Positions 42,763 through 51,800 of a stretch of DNA of 64,000 nt are shown here, piece by piece. A model generated the notes under the pieces. It was not told the origin of the DNA. It made no database searches and saw only the letters and a list, made by a program, of their open reading frames with translations. A program made the position numbers and the translations under genes. The stretch is from NCBI RefSeq assembly GCF_015767245.1, contig NZ_JADOTV010000017.1, positions 1 through 64,000 on the forward strand, read 5' to 3'. Source of the DNA: Aureivirga sp. CE67 (GTDB taxonomy: Bacteria > Bacteroidota > Bacteroidia > Flavobacteriales > Flavobacteriaceae). The stretch's first letter is position 1. Each line of letters begins with the position of its first letter.

Positions 42763-43518
42763 ATGATTATAAATACGGCTTTTACTATTGGGATTATTAG
42801 TGGTTTTACTATTTTTCTTTCAAATTTACTAACATGGATTCAGGCTTATAGAAAAGGCCGAAAAATTGGTGAAGTCAAGAATTCTACGAGTTATAAATTA
42901 TTTCGGAAAACTGTTGGTGAAACTGAAATTAGTTTAGGGATATTCCCTATAACTGGTACTTTACTTTTTTCGGATATTAAACCATATGTTTTGGAACCTC
43001 ATCATGATGGGTATGAAGAAAATGAAATATTGATTAAACAAAGATCTCGTTTTTATTATTTGACTTGTTTGATAATGTTGATTTCAGGTGTTATTTTATT
43101 TTTGATAAGTACAACTTTGCCTTTTAATTTTTTGATTTCGACTTATTTTTCTATTGCTACATTTCAGATGGAAATGAGTGCTGGAGATGCTATTTGGGAA
43201 CTTTTCTACACTAAACCTTTATTTTTGGCTAGTTTTATATTTATAAGCACAGCTTTCTCTTTCAGTAAAACAATTTTGCTTGAGGATAAATCTGTTTCAA
43301 AAATTAAAAAGATTATGTTTTACACTTTCTCTATTTTTATTCTTTTTGTTCTTTATAGTGTTGTTTATAGGTTGATTTGGAGTAATTTTAATTTTATGCA
43401 GATTGTTTATTTCATAGCAGGTTCCTTTATTACATCTCTAGTGGCAACTTTACTGAATATTGTTATTGCTAAAATTATGGTTAATTTAGATGCTAAGAAA
43501 GTTGATACTGCTTTTTAA
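42763..43518 (+). CDS. Multi-pass membrane protein of unknown function
   Basis: A 251-residue protein with five hydrophobic segments at about 5-26, 95-116, 120-140, 155-175, 185-205 and a sixth near 215-238, separated by short charged loops. The first loop is basic (AYRKGRKIGEVK). No family is recognised; it could be a small integral membrane protein with a soluble loop of about 60 residues. The frame continues upstream to TTG 42706, but that codon lies in a promoter -7 box, so ATG 42763 is chosen. The DUF2200 gene follows by 17 bp and probably shares the transcript. Confidence 0.65.
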   Translation: MIINTAFTIGIISGFTIFLSNLLTWIQAYRKGRKIGEVKNSTSYKLFRKTVGETEISLGIFPITGTLLFSDIKPYVLEPHHDGYEENEILIKQRSRFYYLTCLIMLISGVILFLISTTLPFNFLISTYFSIATFQMEMSAGDAIWELFYTKPLFLASFIFISTAFSFSKTILLEDKSVSKIKKIMFYTFSIFILFVLYSVVYRLIWSNFNFMQIVYFIAGSFITSLVATLLNIVIAKIMVNLDAKKVDTAF

Positions 43519-43535
43519 AATTTAAAAAATAAATA

Positions 43536-43904
43536 ATGAAAGTTACAGCCAAAAAGAATGAACAAGTTGCAAATATGACTTTTGCTTCTATTTATCCGCA
43601 TTATGTGAGTAAAATTGAGAAAAAAGGTAGAACGATTGAAGAACTTCATCAGGTCATTGAATGGTTAACTGGTTTTGATACTAAAAAACTACAGGAACTT
43701 ATAGATGAAAACGTAACTTTTAGAACCTTTTTTGAAAAAGCTAATTTGAATTCGAATGCACATTTAATTAAAGGTGTTATTTGTGGATATCGTATTGAAG
43801 AAATTGAGGATGAATTTGAAATTTATAGACAATGTCGATATCTTGATAAATTGGTTGATGAACTTGCAAAAGGGAGGAAAATGGAGAAGATATTGAGGGA
43901 CTAA
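43536..43904 (+). CDS. DUF2200 family protein
   Basis: A 122-residue basic cytoplasmic protein whose sequence fits DUF2200: MTFASIYPHYVSKIEKKGRT (about 14-33), EELHQVIEWLTGFD (about 35-48) and a helical C terminus with RYLDKLVDELAKGRKMEKIL. Family members are small, widespread and uncharacterised. Start ATG 43536 is 17 bp after the preceding stop. No signal peptide or membrane segment. Confidence 0.9.
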   Translation: MKVTAKKNEQVANMTFASIYPHYVSKIEKKGRTIEELHQVIEWLTGFDTKKLQELIDENVTFRTFFEKANLNSNAHLIKGVICGYRIEEIEDEFEIYRQCRYLDKLVDELAKGRKMEKILRD

Positions 43905-43977
43905 AATAAAACCTTCTTTTCAAATTAAGAGATAATAAACTTTTTAAATATTATCATTTCAATAAAATAATTTTATG

Positions 43978-44010
43978 AAAGTCGCTTCGAGAAATTGAAG
44001 CGACTTTTCT
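43978..44010 (+). terminator. Terminator after the DUF2200 gene
   Basis: AAAGTCGCTTC at 43978-43988 pairs with GAAGCGACTTT at 43997-44007 and a T-rich tract follows. Confidence 0.8.
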
Positions 44011-44093
44011 TATTTCGGTTATTATAATTTCAATAATTTTGAGTGTTGATTGAGTGTTTTTGATATGAAAAACACAATTTTAGCTTTAAATAA

Positions 44094-44123
44094 TTTGTTA
44101 ATTCACACAAAAACATACATTTG
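44094..44123 (+). promoter_or_regulatory. Promoter of the first giant T9SS protein
   Basis: TTTG at 44094-44097 and TACATTTG at 44116-44123, with an 18-bp gap, fit the consensus exactly. The start codon is 27 bp downstream of the -7 box. Confidence 0.75.
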
Positions 44124-44149
44124 CATAAAATTTACTAATTGGAAAGTTT

Positions 44150-47100
44150 ATGAAAAAAATTACTCTATTAAAAATTAAATTGTTTTTATTATTTGGATTT
44201 GTCTCCCAAATATTTTTTGCACAATGTCCAACTTCTGATGTTACACTTTTCACCCAAGAAGATGTGAACACTTATATTTCTAATTATGGTGATTGTAATA
44301 TTATTGAAGGAAACCTTTTCATTGGTCACACCCAATATTATGGTACATCAGACATTACAGATATTTCAGGTCTATTAAATATAACTGAAGTACATGGTAG
44401 TTTAATTATCAGATCTAATTCTGGATTAGAATCTATCGAAGCATTACAAGGAATTACAAATATCACAGGTGATCTTTCTATATACAAAAACTTTAATTTA
44501 GATGATTGCTCTATTATTTGTACATTTGATGGCGCTGATGTTATACAGGGGACTAAAAATATTTACAGTAACTCTTTCAACTGTAAAAGCCAAGAAATTA
44601 TTGAAGAAAACTGTAATCCGTCAGAATGCCCTCCTTTCTCTTTATACTACGAAACACAAGAACAAGTAGATAGTTTTCTTGAAAAATATCCAAATTGTAC
44701 TGAATTAAATAAACAAGTAAAACTTGAAGGTGAAGAAATTCAGAATTTAGAAGCTTTTTCAAACATTGTCAAAGTGAATCATTATTTTTATATAGAAAAT
44801 ACTAGTATTACAAATTTTAATGGATTACATAATTTAAAAAATGCTACTGCGTCTTTTTATGTCGAAAAAAATGATAATATTAGCAATTTTGAAGGATTAA
44901 ATAGTCTTGAAGAAATTGGATATACTTTTTATATAAATGACAACAATAATCTTACTTCAACAGATGGATTGAATTCTTTAAAAAAAGTAAACACTTTAAC
45001 CTTCAGTTACAACTCTAATCTAACAAATTTAGTTCTACCTTCAAGTCTTGAAACTATAACAGAAAGTTTTCGAGTTGGATATAATGATCTTTTAGAATCG
45101 ATTGAAATAAATAATAATCTTCAAAACAAATTTAATTTATTTAATCTTTATGACAATCCTAACTTAAATTCTATAATTAACCTCCAGAATGACTTAACAA
45201 ATAGACTTTCAATTTACAATTGTAATTTCACTTCTCTAGATTTCCTTACAAATCTTGAAGATCTTGAACGGTTAAGTCTAGAAAACAATCCGAATTTAAT
45301 TAACCTAAATGGTCTAGAAAATTTAAAGGAAATAGCTGAAGTTAATATATTGGAAAATGAAAATCTATCTAACATAGAAAGCATCTCTAATCTAGAAAAA
45401 ATATATAATAATATAAATATCTCAAACAATCCTTCTTTGGAAGATTGTGATGCAATCTGTTCAATCATTCAAAATACTGAAATAACTATTTCTAGTATTT
45501 ATTTAAACAATAACGGATCAGAATGCATGGATATTGATGAAATATTGGAAAACTGTGACTATTCTGATTGTCCAAAAGAGGATATGACTTTTCTAACACA
45601 GGAAGAAATAGACAATTTTGCAATTCAATATCCTAATTGTGAAACTTTAAAAGTTGATATTGAAATAGGAAGTTATGATGAGAGCTCGGATATTACGAAT
45701 CTTGAGGCTTTTTCAAATATTAAGAAGATAATTGGAGATTTAGAGATTAATAATTTAGAGAGTCTTATAAATTTCAATGGTTTTCATAATCTTGAAGAGG
45801 TAAATGGAAATTTTGTCATTTGGAAAACTAGTCAAGTAACAAATATGGAAGGATTTAATAGTCTTACTAAAGTTGAATATGGTGAATATTTTTATATTAG
45901 TGAATGTGAAAACCTTATAAATTTCCAAGGATTAAACAGTCTAGAAACCATCAAAATTGATGATGATTTTAATATAGAATATAATACATCATTAATAAAT
46001 TTTCAAGGATTAAACAACTTAGAAACCATTAAAGCTGGTGATGATTTAGAAATTTATGAAAATGAAAGTCTTATTAATTTTGAAGGTCTTGAAAACTTAA
46101 AGTATCTTGAATCTAATTATATTGAAATTTATAACAATCATTCATTACAAAACTTCATTGGGTTAGACAATATTGAGACGTTTATTAGTAACGATTATTT
46201 TGAAATTTATGAAAATGAAAATTTAATCAATTTTGAAGGATTCGAAAATCTTACAACAATGATTATTGACGATTTTTATATCTATAATAATCCAAATCTA
46301 AAATCATTTAAAGGATTCGAAAATATAACTTCTTTTGAGGAAAATGCTGCAATTAACATTTATGAAAATCAGAATCTTGAAAGTTTATATGGTTTTAATA
46401 ATCTTATTGTTATTGATGAATTATATATTAGTTATAATGAAAATTTAAAAACATTAAAAGGGCTAGATAATCTTCAACAGGCTAATTATTTAACAGTTAC
46501 TAGCAATAACAACTTAGATTGTATTAAAGATTTAAAAAACTTAATTAGCGTAACCGATCTATATATTGACTCAAACAATTCTCTTCAATCTTTAGAAGGA
46601 TTACAAAATGTTACAGTTGAAAACTTATATATTTATGACAATGAAACTCTTTCAGAATGTAGTGCTATTTGTCATTTGTTAAACTTACCTAATGTTTATC
46701 ATTATATTCAAGATAATATTGAAGATTGTAGTTCTACATCAGAAATAGAAGAAAACTGCTCAGATAATGAAGTTACTTATACAGAAACTGAAATAAATGG
46801 TTTTTATGACATTTGTCCGAATACAACTTTTGAAAATTTAGTTATTTTAGCAGAAAATGAAACTATCAGTTTTTATGATTCTTATGATAGTTCCACTCCT
46901 ATTGCATTAGATTCTGAAATAACAGAAGGAGCATATTATGTTGAGATAATCAACACTATTACTGGAGCTATTTCTTGTCGAAATTATATAGAAATAGAGG
47001 TTGAAGACATCATTAACCCTGAAACAATTGTTTTAGAAGATATATCTTCACAATGTGAATTATTAGAAGCTGATATTACAGTTCCTACAACTACAGATAA

Positions 47101-48664
47101 CTGTTCGGGAGAAATTACAGCGACTACTGAATCAAACTTGAACTTTACAGAACAGGGAGAATTTACTATCATTTGGAATTTTAATGATGGAAATGGAAAC
47201 GATATCAATGTTTCGCAAACCGTAATTATTGAAGACACAACAGATCCTGAAACAATTGTTTTAGAAGATATATCTTCACAATGTGAATTATTAGAAGCTG
47301 ATATTACAGTTCCTACAACAACGGATAATTGTTCGGGAGAAATCACTGCTACAACAGAAGCTGATTTAAACTTCACAGAACAAGGAGAATTTGAAATAAT
47401 TTGGAATTTTGTAGATGCTGTTGGAAATGATATAAACGTAACACAAACCGTAATCATTGAAGATACTACAGATCCTGAAACAATTGTTTTAGAAGATATA
47501 TCTTCACAATGTGAATTATTAGAAGCTGATATTACCATTCCTACAACTACGGATAATTGTGCTGGAGAAATCACGGCAACTACTGAATCTAACTTAAACT
47601 TTACAGAGCAAGGAGAATTTGAAATTGTTTGGAATTTCGTAGATGCTGTTGGGAATGATATAAACGTAACTCAAACTGTAATCATTGAAGATACTACAGG
47701 TCCTGAAACAATTGTTTTAGAAAATCTAACTGCACAATGTGAATTATTAGAAACTGATATTACAGTTCCTACAACTACAGATAACTGTTCGGGAGAAATT
47801 ACTGCTACTACAGAATCTGATTTAAACTTTACAGAGCAAGGAACTTTCGAGATTGTTTGGATTTTTAATGATGGAAATGATAATGAAATTGAAGTAATTC
47901 AGGTTGTAACTATTGAAGATACGGAAGCTCCAACATTTGAAACTTGTCATGAAAATGTAATCATTGAAATGGGTTCTGGTTGTGAATATCCTATTTTGGA
48001 TTACACAGAATTTGATTTTGGATTAACAGATAATTGTTCAGATGAAATTACAATCACACAAAGTTTAGAGCCAGGAACTATCATTTCTGAAAGTATTGAA
48101 ATCGTTTTAACTTTTACAGATATCAATAATAATGTATCAGAATGTTCATTTATGTTAGAAGTTATTGATACAGTTGCTCCATCTTTCGAATGTCCAGAAA
48201 CACAAACAGTTTTAGTAGATGAAGATGAACTTTATACTTTAATCGACTTTACAACAGACATCCCTGTTTCTTATGCATGTGAGGAAGTTACTTTCACACA
48301 AACACCAGAATCTGGAACAGAATTAGAAATCGGAGAACACACTATTACTTTAGAAATCGAAGATGTATATGGAAATACAGATTCTTGTGAATTTTTAATA
48401 AAAGTAACAGATGATTTAAATATTAGTGAAGAGAATTTAAAATCAATATCTATTTATCCAAATCCTTCGACTGGTAAATTCTTTATGGAAACAAAAACAG
48501 AAATTTCAGCACTTTATGTAACGGATGCTACTGGTAAAATAGTTTTCAAGAAAAGAAATAAAATTTCTAAAGAGTTTGATCTTTCTTCGTTTGATAGAGG
48601 AGTTTATTACATCACTATTCAAAACGAAAATAATTCAACAACTCAAAAATTAATATTGAAATAA
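44150..48664 (+). CDS. Giant T9SS-secreted protein: L-domain-like leucine-rich modules plus HYR repeats
   Basis: A 1504-residue exported protein. After a signal peptide (about 1-25) come three cysteine-bounded modules starting near residues 26, 160 and 474. Each opens with CP...TQEE(I/V)D.F...YPNC-like sequence and continues with irregular leucine-rich, receptor-L-domain-like repeats (LxGLxNLxxIxGxLxIxxN). Each closes with a DCSxIC...CxS-type segment. Residues about 950-1270 hold four HYR-like repeats of 76 residues, with two more divergent beta-sandwich units after them. The last about 70 residues are a T9SS type A sorting domain (IYPNPSTGKFF and GVYYITI). A surface adhesin or recognition protein is likely. 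The next gene is a paralogue. Confidence 0.88.
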   Translation: MKKITLLKIKLFLLFGFVSQIFFAQCPTSDVTLFTQEDVNTYISNYGDCNIIEGNLFIGHTQYYGTSDITDISGLLNITEVHGSLIIRSNSGLESIEALQGITNITGDLSIYKNFNLDDCSIICTFDGADVIQGTKNIYSNSFNCKSQEIIEENCNPSECPPFSLYYETQEQVDSFLEKYPNCTELNKQVKLEGEEIQNLEAFSNIVKVNHYFYIENTSITNFNGLHNLKNATASFYVEKNDNISNFEGLNSLEEIGYTFYINDNNNLTSTDGLNSLKKVNTLTFSYNSNLTNLVLPSSLETITESFRVGYNDLLESIEINNNLQNKFNLFNLYDNPNLNSIINLQNDLTNRLSIYNCNFTSLDFLTNLEDLERLSLENNPNLINLNGLENLKEIAEVNILENENLSNIESISNLEKIYNNINISNNPSLEDCDAICSIIQNTEITISSIYLNNNGSECMDIDEILENCDYSDCPKEDMTFLTQEEIDNFAIQYPNCETLKVDIEIGSYDESSDITNLEAFSNIKKIIGDLEINNLESLINFNGFHNLEEVNGNFVIWKTSQVTNMEGFNSLTKVEYGEYFYISECENLINFQGLNSLETIKIDDDFNIEYNTSLINFQGLNNLETIKAGDDLEIYENESLINFEGLENLKYLESNYIEIYNNHSLQNFIGLDNIETFISNDYFEIYENENLINFEGFENLTTMIIDDFYIYNNPNLKSFKGFENITSFEENAAINIYENQNLESLYGFNNLIVIDELYISYNENLKTLKGLDNLQQANYLTVTSNNNLDCIKDLKNLISVTDLYIDSNNSLQSLEGLQNVTVENLYIYDNETLSECSAICHLLNLPNVYHYIQDNIEDCSSTSEIEENCSDNEVTYTETEINGFYDICPNTTFENLVILAENETISFYDSYDSSTPIALDSEITEGAYYVEIINTITGAISCRNYIEIEVEDIINPETIVLEDISSQCELLEADITVPTTTDNCSGEITATTESNLNFTEQGEFTIIWNFNDGNGNDINVSQTVIIEDTTDPETIVLEDISSQCELLEADITVPTTTDNCSGEITATTEADLNFTEQGEFEIIWNFVDAVGNDINVTQTVIIEDTTDPETIVLEDISSQCELLEADITIPTTTDNCAGEITATTESNLNFTEQGEFEIVWNFVDAVGNDINVTQTVIIEDTTGPETIVLENLTAQCELLETDITVPTTTDNCSGEITATTESDLNFTEQGTFEIVWIFNDGNDNEIEVIQVVTIEDTEAPTFETCHENVIIEMGSGCEYPILDYTEFDFGLTDNCSDEITITQSLEPGTIISESIEIVLTFTDINNNVSECSFMLEVIDTVAPSFECPETQTVLVDEDELYTLIDFTTDIPVSYACEEVTFTQTPESGTELEIGEHTITLEIEDVYGNTDSCEFLIKVTDDLNISEENLKSISIYPNPSTGKFFMETKTEISALYVTDATGKIVFKKRNKISKEFDLSSFDRGVYYITIQNENNSTTQKLILK
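47018..47930 (+). repeat. Four 228-bp coding tandem repeats (HYR-like)
   Basis: CCTGAAACAATTGTTTTAGA recurs at 47018, 47246, 47474 and 47702, exactly 228 bp apart. The units are nearly identical, each encoding one 76-residue HYR-type domain with C..L.A.I..PTTTDNC. The identity suggests recent expansion. Confidence 0.9.
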
Positions 48665-48690
48665 TTTCACAAAAGTCCTCACACTTTTTA

Positions 48691-48724
48691 AACGTCTCAC
48701 AATTTCTGTGAGGCGTTTTTTTAT
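48691..48724 (+). terminator. Terminator after the first giant protein gene
   Basis: AACGTCTCACA (48691-48701) pairs with TGTGAGGCGTT (48707-48717) with one wobble and a T run follows. The paralogue is therefore a separate transcript. Confidence 0.85.
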
Positions 48725-48883
48725 TTCATAGCGTTACAAATGTTTAACATTCATTAAATCGATTTCACAAAACATTAATAAAACCTAGTATAAATGATTT
48801 TTAACTTAGAGTAAAGCATAAGAGATTTTTTCTTTATGCAAGTATATTGTATCAAAATATAGATAGTTTTTAAATCTTTTATC

Positions 48884-51800
48884 ATGAATAAAACTACTTT
48901 TTACTCTATTTTATTTTTCTTGGTTTTTCTTATTCAAACTTCATTTTCGCAATGTCCGCCAAATGGAAATATTTCTCTGACAACACAAGATGAGTTAGAT
49001 CAATTTATCATTGAATATCCTAATTGCACAGAGATAAATGGTGATTTGATTATAGGGGATCAACACAATGTTACTTCTTATATTTTTGATTTAAACGGAA
49101 TGCAGAATATTGAAACTATTTCAGGTTCACTTTATGTGGTAAATAATATTAGTTTAATTTCTCTAGAAGGATTAGAAAATCTTACTTCCATTGGAAATGG
49201 ACTTATCATTAAAAACAATGATTCGCTTTTAAATCTTCATGGGATTGAAAATGTAACCAGTCTTGCTTCTGATTTGGCAATTGTAGATAATAATTCTCTT
49301 TTAAATCTAGAAGGAATTAATATTGATACTGTTCATCATGATTTAAAAATTCAAGACAATGGTTCTTTATTAAATTTTCAGGGTTTAAATGTGCATACAG
49401 TGGAACATGATTTTCATGTTGAAGGAAATAATTCTTTGGTTAATTTCGAAGGTCTCGGTTCTTTTCATTTAAAAAATGATGTATATATCAACAACAACCA
49501 ATCTTTGGTTAATTTACAAGGAATGGAAAACGGAATTTTTGATATTATAAATTTAAACATTAATAACAACGAATCTTTAACAACTCTTTCAGGTCTAGAA
49601 GGTTTAACAATTATCTATTTCAGTTTTGCTTGTACCGGTAATTCTGCGCTTACTTCCTTAGAAGCTTTGCAAAATGTAACAGCTATTCAAGGACATATTT
49701 TATTAAATGACAATTTATCTTTAGTAGATTTCTCTGGTTTGGAAAACCTCAACGGAGTAAATGGAAATCTAAGTATTAATAATTGTCCATCTCTTGAATC
49801 TTTTAATGGTTTAAACAATGTGACCTACATTGGAGATTGGGCTTTAATATCCAATTGCCCTCAAATTACATCTTTTGAAGGTCTAGACAATTTAAATTCT
49901 GTGGCACTTTCTTTTGAAATTGCAAACAATATAAATCTGACCAATGTAGAACATTTGAGTAATCTTGGAAATGTAGGAAACGGATTAGATATTCATGATA
50001 ATCCACTTTTAGCTTCGCTTTCTGGACTAGAAAATCTTGGTGCTGGAAAAATAACAATTCAAAATAATGAAATCTTAAACGATTGTACTTCGATTTGTCA
50101 TATTTTAGATGAACAATATGCCGAATATTTAGAACAAGTTTATATCACAAATAACATTGTTGGTTGTAATTCTAGAGAAGAAGTAAAAGGAATCTGCGAC
50201 GCTCCTGAATGTCCGACAGATAATCTGATGTTTACTTCACAAGCTGAGGTAGATTTATTCAAAATCAAATTTCCAAATTGTACAGAAGTTAATGTCAATC
50301 TTTTTATTGGCGCACAACCAAATGAATATGGAGATTACACACCAACTGACATTTATGATTTAAGTGCTTTTAGCAATCTTACTTCAGTAAATGGATATTT
50401 AACTATTCAATATAATCCTGATTTAGAAAATTTAGATCCTTTGGTTAATATAAATAACGTAGGTCAAGCATTAACAATTCGAAACAATGAAACTCTTACT
50501 GATATTTCTGGCTTAGAAAATATTTTAAATATTACTGGAGATTTAAATATTCAAACAAATGCAATTTTAAATGAATGTGGAGTTGTTTGTACTTATATTG
50601 ACAATGCATACGTTCAAGGATCTGTAAATATTTCAGACAATGCACTTGATTGTAGTTCTTCTATTTTTATTCAAGAAAGCTGTGCACCTTCCGAATGTCC
50701 GCCTTTTGACTTAAACTATATCACCCAAGAACAAATAGATAATTTTGCTGTAAAATATCCGAATTGTACAGAACTCCAAAGTGTGGTGATTAATGGAGCT
50801 GATATTACAAATATTGATGGTTTTACAAATATTGAATCTGTAAACAATCTTATAATAGAAAATACTTCAATTCCAGATTTAAGTGGGTTGGTAAGTTTAA
50901 AATATGCTAATGGTCTTTTCTTACAATACAACAATGAAATGACTTCTTTCAGCGGACTTCAAAACTTAGAAACTATCGAAAATATTTTTCAAATAAATTC
51001 TAATGATAACATTACTTCTACCGAAAACATTTATAGTTTAAAATATATCAACGGTTTATTTTTAGTAACAAACAATGATAATCTTACGGATTTATCCGCC
51101 TTTGCTTCCATTGAATATATAGAAAGTATTACTTTAATTAATAATCAAAATCTAGAAACAATTGCAAGTTTAGAGGATGGAATCGTTGACAATGTTTCGA
51201 TTACAAACAGTAATATTAATTCTTTAAACTTTTTAGAATTTACTAGCTCTTTAGATGATTTAAATCTGTCTTCTAATATCAATCTTACCAACCTTACAGG
51301 ATTAGAAAACCTAGAAAGTATTGACAATCTAACACTAGAAAACAACGATAATCTAAACTCAATTGAAGTGCTGCAAAACCTCACGACAATTCACGAAGGC
51401 TTACAAATTATAAGCAACGATAATTTAGATGATTGTTCTACTGTTTGTACTTTAGTTGAAAATAGCAATATTACTTTGAGTTCTATTCATATTTCTAATA
51501 ATGGAACCAATTGTATGGAAAAAGAAACAATCTTAGATAATTGTAATTATTCCGATTGCCCAACAGATGATCTAACTTTCCTAACACAAGCAGATTTAAA
51601 TCAATTTTTAGTGGATTATCCTAATTGTGAAACTTTGAAAGTGAATGTTTATATTGGTGATGAAAATAGTGACATTTCAGATTTAAGCCCTTTAACAAAC
51701 ATCACGGAAATACAAGGAAATTTAAGCATAATACAAAATAGTTCATTAAACACTTTGAGCGCTCTTTCTTCTTTAACCAAAATAAAAAATAGTCTAAAAA

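Noticed and set aside
46984-47574. 196-codon minus-strand frame over the HYR repeats
   Set aside because: It exists only because the repeated coding units lack minus-strand stops in that frame; it is a shadow of the giant T9SS gene.
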